64,000 bases of DNA from Syngnathus acus. Taxonomy: Eukaryota; Chordata; Actinopteri; Syngnathiformes; Syngnathidae. Made by a program: the position numbers and the translations under genes. The notes beneath the pieces are model-generated. The model made no database searches, was not told where the DNA came from, and was given only the letters and a program-made list of their open reading frames with translations. The stretch is taken from contig NC_051100.1 of assembly GCF_901709675.1 (NCBI RefSeq), positions 1,178,001-1,242,000 on the forward strand, read 5' to 3'. Position 1 is the first letter of the stretch. Every line of letters starts with the position of its first letter. Positions 51,301-61,586 of this stretch are shown piece by piece.

Positions 51301-54061
51301 TTGCCTATGTGTCCATAATCCTACATGTGCGCAAGGGGAGGTGTAAAGCACAAAGAGTTCAGTGCTTGTCTACCTGAAAATATTTAAAATTCCTAATCTA
51401 TTGAGTCCAACTCATCTGAAAGCATAAACTGCCAGATAAGCCAACTAAAAGTTCAAATGAATACAATAATATAGCAATTGACCAGAAGGTTGGCTAGCCT
51501 GAAGTTAACGTTAGCTTGTAATTTGTGTAACTTTGAAAAACTATTGCTTTTGGCAGTTTGACTCCAATTTCAAATTGCACAACATTCAGGGCATTCACAT
51601 TTGCAGGTAAATTGACAGCACAAGTCAAAGGTCTCAACAACAATGCCTCATGAAAACAACAATGCAAAACATAGATGAAAAGTGATTGTTTCTGTCGTGG
51701 TGAAGGAGCAAGAGAAGATGCTGGTGCAGAGCAGGTTGCCAGCCCTGCAGAGTCAGCTGGAGGAGTACAAGAGCGCCCTCTGCCAGCTGCACGCCCAAAA
51801 ACAACGTCTTCAGGCCGAGGTGAGTGACACATAGTCACCATGGCAACTGCGTTGGAAATATTCTTAAAAGAAATTACAAAAAATTCGTTTGTTATTTACG
51901 AGCCCATAAATATTTCAGCTGAAAAGAGACTGAATGATTCATGCAAAGTTTACTTGGAATATTTTCTCAACAAGATATTGACATTTTTATTAATAACATT
52001 ATTCAAGTGAATAATCAAAATATATGTATTACACTATATATAACAGACAGAATGTGTTCAATGTATTTTTTCAGTTCCATCATTCAAAGTTCAATGGTAA
52101 AACCAAATTACGGAATAGATGAGTACAAGTGCTGTGGTTTGTCATTGACACTGAGACACCACTAGATGCCAGCATTTAAATAAAAATATTGGCGTATGAA
52201 CCTCTAAAGGGTTTAAAAATCGAAATAATGGAGCCCTAATGTTAAGCAACTCCAAACTGACTAAGTTGTTTTTCTTTTTTTAACAACGCATATAGCATTT
52301 GTTAGGATAGGCTACTGTAGATGCCAGCAAGAAAAAAAATAGATGCTACAAAATGTCTAAATATTTGATCATCTGTCATTATGTAGCTATACTTAGTTTC
52401 CAGTTTCCACCATGGTCATATTTCGACTTCATTATGTGCTCAAATTCCTAATAGTCATTCATGAGCAACACAATATCAAAGACGTACACGAAGCACTGTT
52501 AGATCTCCTCAAGGGCCTTTGTAAATCTGGAGAATCATTTCATCAGAGCGTCTTGATTAAAAAGGCGTCTGTCTCACAGGCGGCAATGTTGGAGCAAGCC
52601 ATCAGGAGCACCCAGGAGGGTTTCGACGACGAGATCCAGCTGTACAACGAGAAAATCGAATCGCTGCGCAAGGACATCGAGGAAGCCGAAAGGGCCCTGG
52701 AGAGGCTCACCGGCGAGTGTCGTCACCTGGGCATGTACCAAATTTCTCTGGAGAACGAGCTGGAGAGGTACAAGAGGATCATCGAGAATGAGGACAACAG
52801 GTGAGACCCGCGCTGTTACCGTTACGCCTGGGGGCATCGCTAAGGGCTCCAACGAGGCTTGAGTCCGCAAGTCTGGTTAACGTCTGAATGCTGGCTGGCT
52901 CATCAATTCTTACCGCCCGCTGTATCCCATCACAGGTTAAACTCGGCAATAATCGGCACACCGGTCACCCTGTTTACGACCAATTACCACTACACCCACA
53001 CTCCACCTGCCTCAAATCGAGGCAGAGGTAAGTCAATTGTAACCTAGTCTCGACGCTCCCGAGACAACTCAATGACAAAAAAAATGCCTGTCGCAGATAT
53101 CACTCTTGCCATCCAAGATATCACCAACATAAAACCTCGCCAGAAGATCATGGCCAAGAAAGTTCAGAAGAAGGAGCTCACGCCTAAAGATGTGTTTGAC
53201 AATGGTCAGGAGGATCGAAACGCAGGCGCTGCCGGAGGAGTGGCCCCAGACGGCGAAGCTGAGGTGACGGTAGAAGTTCCGGATGACAATGTGAGGAAGA
53301 CCGAGGAGAGGCCCGTGTTCTCCGCAGTGTCTCCGCAAGACGTTCCTGACGGAGCTCAGATCAGCAAGGCCTTCGACACACTTTGCAACATTGTCCGAGA
53401 TCGGATGAGGAAGTACAAGAGACCGGAGCCCATCGCCGACTTCTACACGAAGGGTCGTTACGTCCTCGTCACCGGCGAAGGAAGCTACCCGGATCCTTGC
53501 TTCCGCACCACCACGCCAACCGCCGGACAAGTTGTAGTCATGATCAAAGATAAGCCTCTTGGACCACCTCCTCAACCAACTCAACCCATACCTGGTTCCA
53601 GACCTGGAATTCCCGCACCTCCTTCCAATATCACTGGAGGAAAGGAAGACAAGGGTGGAAAAGGGAAGGACGACGGCAGTAAAGACAAGGTTAAGAAAGA
53701 AGAGCCTGAACCTCAACCCAAAGATCCCGTCCCAGTCCAGCCTTTCTCTGGCCCCAAAGACCCAACTCCGGTCGTGGATCCTGCCCATCCAAAGAAGAAC
53801 AAGGATGACGATGGACCAAGCGGGACGACTCCCAAATCTCCCAAATCCATGCCCCGCGCCGCCAGCACCAGTTCCAGTTCTAGCAGCAGCACCAGTACCA
53901 GCTCCAGCTCCAGTAGCTTCACTCCAGAAGCCGTGAGCTACGAGAAGGTGGTGCTGGAGTCTGTTGAGAAGTTCTCCGACGGCCGCAAGCTTAAAGGTTA
54001 CGAGGAGACTTCCATGGTGGTGGAAACCACCATTGAGAAATCCAGCAAGAAGAAACATTAG
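48334..54061 (+). CDS. bfsp1: Filensin (beaded filament structural protein 1), 8 coding exons
   Basis: Coding exons 48334-48701, 50126-50186, 50464-50559, 51115-51207, 51706-51819, 52580-52800, 52936-53027 and 53097-54061 keep phase and give 669 residues (human BFSP1 has 665). Filensin is a lens-fibre intermediate-filament protein that co-assembles with phakinin (BFSP2) into beaded filaments beneath the membrane. The rod starts with [25 protein letters not shown] (about 32-56), closer to canonical IF helix 1A than the mammalian protein. It ends near [11 protein letters not shown], a divergent helix-termination motif. The tail holds [24 protein letters not shown] at about 430-441, the [15 protein letters not shown] block, a Lys/Glu/Pro-rich linker, a Ser/Thr run, and the terminal [19 protein letters not shown]. 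The exon 5 acceptor is a non-preferred AAG|G. The gene is convergent with pcsk2, as on human 20p12. Confidence 0.97.
48702..50125 (+). other. bfsp1: bfsp1 intron 1
   Basis: A 1.4-kb intron containing the third solo LTR (49713-50092), which ends 33 bases before the exon 2 boundary. Nothing else is recognised. Confidence 0.85.
49713..50092 (+). mobile_element. Solo LTR, copy 3 (380 bp), in bfsp1 intron 1
   Basis: Same family and orientation as the LTRs at 30038 and 37027. It starts TGTCACC, ends CTGACA, and shares CTGTGTGCTCGCCCCTCCCC, a GTATTTAAGTCCTG core and CTGGTCCAAGCTGCATTTGG. Flanks AATAT (49708-49712) and AATGT (50093-50097) match at four of five positions, consistent with an aged target duplication. 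A CCCCTGCCCT minisatellite expansion near 49775-49810 makes it longer than copy 1. Confidence 0.8.
51820..52579 (+). other. bfsp1: bfsp1 intron 5
   Basis: A 760-base AT-rich intron between the coil exon ending QRLQAE and the exon starting [11 protein letters not shown]. An open frame runs into exon 6 from upstream (52412 onward) but lacks family similarity there, so the acceptor at 52579 defines the exon. Confidence 0.8.
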
Positions 54062-54225
54062 AAGAAAGCTCACCAAACAGTCCTGCTCTCATCTTCCAGG
54101 CTCCTCCTTCGACTTGCAGTCTCAGGTTCCACGTCCAGAGAGCCTTGCTCATGCTTTAGTTCTTTACTGTCTGAAAACTTGGGACAAAAAAAACCCCCAA
54201 ACAAGCTCCGTGCCACCTTCAAGAA

Positions 54226-54239
54226 AATAAACGAATAAA
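54226..54239 (+). other. bfsp1: bfsp1 poly(A) signals
   Basis: Two AATAAA hexamers (54226-54231 and 54234-54239) lie about 170 bases after the stop. A third is at 54378-54383. Confidence 0.65.
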
Positions 54240-54389
54240 TAAGAAGTATTCAGAAAGTTGTGCTACCCATCGGTCTTCCATCTCCAATTTTCCCCTCTTG
54301 AGCTCATTTGTACAATTGGACGCCACTGCCTGCCCTCAGCACCATTTTGCTGTGTCAGAATTTGCTTTGATATCTTCAATAAAGACAAC

Positions 54390-55030
54390 TCAACCATCAA
54401 TTATAATTATCAATATTTCTTGGGGCTATGATGGATGGATGGATGGATGACAGACTTGACATAAACAATGGAATGAGTTGTTCCAGTGTCGGATAACCAA
54501 GAGTGCGAGTGATATGATGCTAAAAATAAACCGTTAATGTAATGACGCCTCCTCTGAGCAGAGAGTGCTTCAGCTCGCCTGGCTCATTCTTGCTGAGAGG
54601 CAACGTTTGTCTCCTCTTGTGCCTTTTGAGATGCAACAAAGCAGGAGCAGTGTCCTCCATCTGATGCTGCAGGAAGAATAAAAAAAAAATACTTCAAGAA
54701 TTTGGCGGCAGCTCAAGTTTTTGTTGTTGCTCTGCTTCAAATCACTCGAGGGCTTTAATAAACAGCTGGATAGATTTATTATAGTGTACATCAAGGGTTA
54801 TGAAACACAAACGGAGGAGCACAGGCTGCAAATAAATCACACATTCCTCTCCTCGTTTGTACAAACGGAGCATGTCAGAAAAATGTCAACAGAAACTTGG
54901 AGGATGACACGGAATCAGTTTACAGTCAACCTGTACAACAGTTGGCAGGAGAGACGAGAGAATTAAAGCGTAAGAGTGGAGCCTTTTGGTTTATCTACAA
55001 CGTGTAAAAATAATATCGTTTCTTGGAGTA
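54390..55030. other. Spacer between convergent bfsp1 and pcsk2
   Basis: Contains a short (GGAT)n at 54431-54448 and no recognisable gene. Confidence 0.5.
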
Positions 55031-55054
55031 AATTACTGAAGGATGCACGGTACT

Positions 55055-55060
55055 TTTATT
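55055..55060 (-). other. pcsk2: pcsk2 poly(A) signal
   Basis: AATAAA on the minus strand 130 bases after the pcsk2 stop codon, giving a short 3' UTR. Confidence 0.65.
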
Positions 55061-55189
55061 GTTAAACATTCATTGAAGGTCGGAACTGAAAGTACAAAGA
55101 GCAGAGTGAAAAGGGAGCAAGAACAAAATACACAAGACTGGATGCGATGAGAGAAACACATGCAGGCGGTGGAAGGGGGTGGGGATCTT

Positions 55190-58100
55190 TCAGTTGCTTT
55201 TCCTCAGCAAGCTCTTCAAACTTCTCTCCACGGCCTCATCAAGCTCCTCCTCCAGCTCCTCCTTCTTGGACATGGCCAGCTTGGACTGGTAGTCGCGCAC
55301 TTTCTGGTCTATATAAGGGGCACTTTGTGTTCCGTGCAGCATAAGCGTCCATTCCTTGAGGACGCCGCGCTGGAGCTCGTCGCCCCGGAAGCCCACCTCC
55401 AGGACCCAGGTCCCGCGGGGGTCCTCTCCCCAGGTGTGCGTGGTCATGAAGGGCCACTTATCAAAGCCCACCTTGGAGTCGTTGTCGCGAGGCCGTCGGC
55501 TTAGCAGGATGGACTTGGTGCCCATGGGCGAGGTCATGTTGATGTTGAGGTCACCGCGGCGACTGGCGTTGACCGTGATCACCGCCTGGACGTGCTCCAG
55601 ATAGCGGACAAAGTTGTCCTTGCCCTGGCAGGCTTCGGTGGAGATGGCCAGGACCAGCTTGTTGCCAGACTGGATTTTACTGGAGAAAGATGACAAATGG
55701 GTGGTTTAATCTATTTTAAGCGGATCATATCATGAATAATATAGTTTGCTGACTTTGTCTGTCGGTAAAATTAGAAATGAAATGCAAATAATCATTTGTC
55801 AGATAACGTGACGCAAGCCGAACAGGTTAAGGTGAATCCTGCCTTTGCGGTGCACAAGGAGATTCGTCCCCGCCCCCTCCAATTCCTAGAATGGGCTTGT
55901 TTTGAAATTTGTGGAGAACAGTTTGTTGTTTTTTTCCAAGAAGAAGAAGAAGCCACTGTTCCCATCAAGGACACAGCGGGGAAGCAGCTTGCAGTGGAGA
56001 CTTATTAACATTCGAAGCTTAGGCCCACAATGCAGGCAGCTTCAAACGGGAGCGGTCCAAAGACGTCTGAGCTCACCCAAGCGACCGCAGTAGCAGGAGC
56101 ATCAGAATAGACGCTTCTTGGACACTTCATTAGGTACCATTGCACATAGATGCGTCCTCAATTGTAGCCAAAGTTTCCCAAAGCGGGCTTACGATTACGA
56201 GATGGCGCAATAGTACAAATGACCTTTCTATCCTCTACTTGTTTGTGTCTGCCTCCTCGACACAATTCCTCCTCTTTAAAGAAGAACACTCCGGCACTGG
56301 AGATTAAAAACAAAGTAGTCGCAGCATGTCAGCACCTCTGATAATAAGAAGTTCTTTTCCAGCCAAGTAAGTCAGCCAGCGCCGCTATCTGATCAGCGTT
56401 CAGAGCGGCGGCGTAGTAAGCTTTGTTGATGTTTATTGCTTTCCCCCACCGAGACGCTCTCGTCGGAGGTGGCCTTGTTGTAATTATTCCTCCAGCACAA
56501 TAGGGGCGGCGTGGTGGTGCTGCTGCTGCTGTGTAGAACAGCGAGATGAGGAAAAACGTGATGCATGACATAGCCTCCATTTGCACGGCCTAAAATTAGT
56601 ATGCAAAAGATGGGAGATTACCATTAGCGTCTGTTCCTTATAAAGACTGTTTCATGGCTTTTATGGCTTACTTTATTTCCTTTTTTTTCATCTCTACAGC
56701 CGCTTGTCTTCTATTTTCGTTTTGGAACAATTTCATTCGTGGAGGGTTCCTTAATGAGCAGAGTGTTGGCAGAAGCCCACAATGCTGTGACAAAGCAACG
56801 TTCATCAAGGTCTGCATGATTGACAGTTCTTCCAGGCCAGACTATTTAAGGGTCTCTAATGAAGCCAATTAAGAGGCAATAGGCCAGAGGAAAGCATTCG
56901 CCAGCCCACATGAGGCTCCTCTGAGTCACACTGTCTAATAAAGCTGCGAAGAGGGGAGTCCATGAGAGCAGAGGGGTGTGTGTGTGTGTGTGTGTGAGGG
57001 GAGGCAAAAGGTTAACGCAAAACAGAACAAAACAGAGGAACAGAGGGAGGCTAGCGGGTAAATGAGATAGAACAAAGCTGCGCTAGCAACAGGTAGAACG
57101 AAAGATGATTTCAGGGTGCGTTGCTGTCAAAATGTTGGCAATCACAGTCGTCCGTCCTTATGTTTAAAGAGTGGATATCAATATTCAAAACGAATTTGAC
57201 AACTGAACATCACTGTCAAAAATTCAATTGCATATTCCTATTTCTTAATTTCTGAGATAGCATTCATTTGAAATGTTTTGAGAGGAGGCCTCAGTCTGTA
57301 CATTTCATTTTTTGAAGAAACGGGACTTACTGGTTTTCCTGGATGGATCCAGCGACGCAGTGGAAGCGCTCGGGCACCGTCTTCCACTCTTTGGCCATTT
57401 TCACCATGCCGCCGGCGTCTAGCACGCCGTAGCCAAACAGGTGGTTGAACTCCAGGCCCACGCCGTTCCTCCTCCACTGGTGGACCTCGTCGTGGAGCTG
57501 GTTCCTCTTAGAGGTCAGCACTGAGAGGTGCTGCATGTCTCTCCATGTCAAGTCGGGGCTGGGGGCAGGAAGGGAGAAGAAATTAATCATTACAGCGAAA
57601 TGTATATGGAGATCAGAAAAAAAAAAATCATGGAAGATTTTTGAGGTCATAACATTTACATTCAGAACTGAAATTGAATTTTAAACATAGATTTTTGTTG
57701 TTCATGCAGATCCATTTCAATATTGTGCAGACGTCATAGGTGCTGCTGTTTTGGTTAGCGTTAATGTCGTTCAAATGAGCTCAGCAGCAGTCGCCATAAT
57801 GAACTGAGATCATTAGTTATAATCCGTTTTGCTTTTGTTTGGTTTAAGTACATGCGTCCAGCAACTACCGTAATTGCTTTGCTTTCCTGCCGTCACATGA
57901 TTCAAGAGTAAAAACGCTTTGACGGGGCGAGCGCATCCACTCACTGCCGACAGCGACATCATCATCATGTGTGCAGAGCAAACAACGGTTTCTTTGCACA
58001 ACTACGCTAAGCGGGTGTCTGTTAATGGTGGGCAGATTCTTGTCGGCGCTTTCACGTGATAAAGGAAGGAAAGGCTCTTCGCTGGGGTTTCTCGCAGAAT

Positions 58101-61100
58101 CCCTTTTTCACTTTTTACATTTCAATGAATTGCGCCATGTTACCGCATACGTGTCATGTACTGTCATTTGTGCGTGCGTAGAAATACTTGCCGTAAAATA
58201 CACAAGCAAAGGCACTTTGAACAGTATTTCTGTGTATTTTCGATAACTATGAGTCCAAAACATTGTTTCCTGACATTGGCACAGGTACACGGACAAACAC
58301 TGTCTGGCTGTGGTACATTGACCCCCGACCTACCTTTTATTCAGCAGAGACGGACATGAAAAACAGAAAATACTTCCATTGAATCTCATCTGAACCCAAG
58401 GACAAGGACAAGACTACACGAGGACAGCAGACTACATAATATGAAATGAAACAGTTGAAGAGACACGGACAGGAGGATACTTGGGTTCACTGGATCTGCC
58501 TGCGACAGATCCACTCATTTATTTTGGAGCATTTTCTAATTTTCCCGAGAATTGTTTTCAACATTTCCACCTGTTCCCCAAAAGGAACATATAGAACTCC
58601 TAGCTCCGCCAGTGCTCGAACAATGAAAATAAAAACCTTGATAGTCAAAATGGATGATGGAAATAAAGAAAACAACTCACAGCAACAAGAAGAAATAATC
58701 CACAACATCCGTATGCCCTTATACTAACAAGAAGGTAAAATGACAAAAGAACAGAGACAGCACATACTTTGCCTCAAGAGCCAGAGCAAAAACTCCAGCT
58801 GCTTCTGGAGCTGCTGCTGATGTTCCGGAATGGCGCAGAGTGCAGTTTCCGTACAGGTCGGTGGTGGCCTACATGGAAAGCAAAATTGGTACTGTCTGTG
58901 TAGAAGAGCTGAAGAAATGACTCTTATGAGATTAAAAAAAAAAAGATGGATGTGGAAGTAGTTCTCTGTTCCATTAACCTGCCAGTACACAAGTTATGTT
59001 AATATTTATTGACTCAACCTTCATTTGTGGCATTCGGTGGTTAATTAGTTGGAATAACAGCCTGACTGCAATTAGAAAGAGAACCCCGGGGAGGACCCTG
59101 ACTCTGTCAACAGCCCGTGGTCATTTGCATAATCGCAAATACAAACAGGGCTGCCTTTGTACTCGTTTTGTCTATTACGAACCAATTCGCACAGTTGTGT
59201 TTCGAATAGAATGTTTTTGTAAAATTGTCCCTTTTTATTCATTTTGACTGGTTCTTCCCATATTGATCTGAATTCAGCCAGTTTGCATGTTAACATGAGC
59301 AAATTTGCATAAAAACACTGACGCTTTTAATAAGCATAACCTTTTCAATGATAGTGTCAAATTCTTTTTTAAATATTACAATCTCAATCCAAATGGATGT
59401 AATTATTTGTACTACTGGGTGCATATGAGCTCATTTTTGCAATGATGTGTCTACTTGAACATATACACTCACGACGCCAGCCTCGGGGTTCCTCTTGCGT
59501 CCGTTGCTGAAGGTGGACGCCAGCGTGGATGAGCAGCTCTCGTCGTACAGCGCCGTGCGTCCGTCGTTGATGGCCGAGTTGATGGAGATGGTCCACATAC
59601 TCGAGGCGTAACCATCGCAATTGCAGTCGTCATAGCTACCGCCGTCTCCCGATGCCCACACGTAGATGCTGCCTTTGCCTCCTCGACCCTGGATGGAGAC
59701 GGGTGAATAGAAGAGTTCTGATTTTGATTGGGCGGATGTCGTGGATGAAATGTATCATTGCAATTATGTAGTGCTACTAATTACAGGATGCAAGAAGCTC
59801 AGGCTGATTTATGTATATGATAAAAATCTATGAGTCGGTTTGTCTCATGGGCAACAACTACGTAAAACTCTTCATGTCAAATAGAAATAAAAGAAAATAC
59901 GCAAAGCGCATTTCAGGATATCTTTATTTTTTGGGCCACATTTTGCACTATTTCCACCTTCCTCACAAAATTGTAAAATCATTATTATTATTATTATTAT
60001 GTGTTGACAAAGCGATTCTTGACCGCTCGCTTAGTTGCTTGTACACAAACAGAGTTTGTAGCTCCACAGCTCCGTCATTTTAGAGAAGCCTACACCTGCC
60101 TGAGCGCAGTCCACCAAGATGATTAATCAGTCTAGTAATAGGCAGTGGCACTGTTAGCATGGCAACAGTCTGTGCGCGCGTGTGTACGTCTTCCGCAGAA
60201 GCGGGTGGGGGGGGGGGGCGGATCTTTGCCTGGCTACTGTCACGTGGATGGGATCTGCTTCTCATTCACCAGAAAAAAAACACACCTTGTATTGAGTTGG
60301 TAAGGACAATGAAGGTATGCTTTCACACGGTCGACACAGAAATACATCAATCGGACGTTTGTGCTGGGAAAAACTAAAATAGGTCTTGGAAAGCAATGAG
60401 CGCTTGAGAGAAAATCCAAGTTGACGCCTTACTTTGTTGACGCCGTCAGCCATCGCCTGAAGGGTTAACTCTCTGGGTCCATCCACGGTCTTGCCATCAT
60501 CAGTGGGCCCCCAGCTGGCACTGTAGATGTCAATGACTTGAGGCATATGGCTGATGGACGAGGCCTCGATGATGTCCGTCATGAACGGCTGGTCCAACAT
60601 TCTAATACCTGGCGTGTGAACAAGAAAGGAAATGAAAGCTGCGGGAGATGTGCGGAGCCATCGTAGCGTTATCACAAGTGCCGCTCGCACACATTATGGC
60701 GCTCAACCTCGGCATCGTGACACATACCCGCCACCTTGGAGTTGTAGGCAACTCCCACGCCGCAGATGTTGTTGTTGGCCGCCGCTGATACTTCCCCGGC
60801 ACATCGAGTACCATGACTGGTGACAGGAAGGAGGGAGCATCACAAGGGATTAGGAAGAATTTCTAAATTCCAGCAAGGCTAGAAAAAAGGGATGGTGTAC
60901 TGAATTCTTCAAACTTGTGGTCTTTTGATGAAGCCCTGACAGGTTGTTAAGATGAAAGAATTGTTTCTACTTTTGTCTGGGTCCAAATCAGTGTGTGCTT
61001 GTGTTGCGTCTCTCTCGCCTCCATCCCTCAGGGACCTTGCAGAGAGTCGACCCCATTTCTCCCAGCATCCTTTGCCACTGACAGGAAGCTATTTATAACA

Positions 61101-61586
61101 GCCGGCTGATTAGCCAAGTTGCGCGCTCGCCAGTCTCCGAGCTGCCGCGCTGACAAACCCTGCGCACACATTTCTACACCCCTGAATATATTTCTTCCGT
61201 CTTCACAAGTCGCCGAGGGACAAGGCAAGCGGGATGAAGCGCTATCAGGGACAAGGTCGCCTAAGCGTGAACGTGCCTTCTTTATCCACCGTATCTTGGC
61301 AGCAAAAACAAGTATTGTGCTTTCTAGTGTTCTTGTGTTCAGCTCTGTTTATACTACACCGTTATGTCCTAATGGAACATAATCACTCGAGAGCTGCTGA
61401 ACTCTAGGGAAAGCACACAAAAACATAGTGTGTGTGGGCGTGTGTGTGTGTGTGTGTGTGCGTGTGTGTGTGTATGCTTGGATAAACAGAGGGCGGCTGA
61501 GTGAGCTACCTGTTGAACCAGTCATCTGTGTAGCGTGGAAATGGGTAGGGGTCATTGCTGCTGAAGTCATAACTGGCATCTGCATT
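55190..61586 (-). CDS. pcsk2: Proprotein convertase subtilisin/kexin type 2 (PC2), 3' seven coding exons (partial)
   Basis: Minus-strand exons 61586-61510, 60816-60728, 60608-60433, 59688-59473, 58868-58768, 57558-57331 and 55679-55190 join in consistent phases into 458 residues plus stop. This matches the human protein (638) from about residue 181; the first ~180 residues lie beyond the right edge. PC2 is a Ca-dependent serine endoprotease of dense-core granules that cleaves prohormones at paired basic residues, aided by 7B2. Seen here are [19 protein letters not shown], the catalytic His in [42 protein letters not shown] with the PC2-specific Asp at the oxyanion position (Asn in other convertases), the catalytic Ser in [13 protein letters not shown], and the P domain with [21 protein letters not shown]. 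It ends in an amphipathic tail ([19 protein letters not shown]). The catalytic Asp exon is not in the window. All exons are intact. Confidence 0.98.
56329..56580 (-). CDS. Putative 83-residue secreted peptide precursor nested in the last pcsk2 intron
   Basis: An uninterrupted ATG-to-TGA frame on the pcsk2 strand, with an in-frame stop just upstream, so it is complete. The N-terminus [20 protein letters not shown] looks like a signal peptide, with likely cleavage after the alanine run (about residue 21). The remaining ~62 residues carry two cysteines (28 and 83), an RWGK at 44-47 that could be an amidation/processing site, an amphipathic stretch [20 protein letters not shown] (55-74) and a dibasic KR at 75-76. 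A TATA-like motif TTTATAAGG lies about 60 bases upstream of the ATG on the same strand. I recognise no family. A frame of this length can arise by chance in 64 kb, so it is a candidate only. No clear AATAAA follows it nearby. Confidence 0.35.
   Translation of the reverse strand: MEAMSCITFFLISLFYTAAAAPPRRPYCAGGIITTRPPPTRASRWGKAININKAYYAAALNADQIAALADLLGWKRTSYYQRC
56636..56646 (-). promoter_or_regulatory. TATA-like motif upstream of the nested small ORF
   Basis: The minus strand reads CTTTATAAGGA here. Initiation 25-30 bases downstream would leave a 5' UTR of about 30 bases before the ATG at 56580. Supported by motif and spacing only. Confidence 0.3.
57559..58767 (-). other. pcsk2: pcsk2 intron (between the catalytic-Ser exon and the LTWRDMQ exon)
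   Basis: A 1.2-kb intron with no recognisable nested gene or repeat. Confidence 0.8.
61434..61474. repeat. Short imperfect (GT)n tract
   Basis: An interrupted GT repeat of about 40 bases, 35 bases from the donor side of the NADASYDF exon of pcsk2. Confidence 0.85.

Larger units (their letters stand above)
55680..57330 (-). other. pcsk2: Last intron of pcsk2
   Basis: A 1.65-kb intron that splits the codon between ..SIQEN and KIQSG. It hosts the small secreted-peptide-like frame at 56329-56580 and a short (GT)n at about 56977-56996. Confidence 0.85.

Noticed and set aside
53069-54076. 335-codon antisense frame over bfsp1 exon 8
   Set aside because: A long antisense frame from the codon bias of the filensin tail; the sense strand aligns with BFSP1 throughout.
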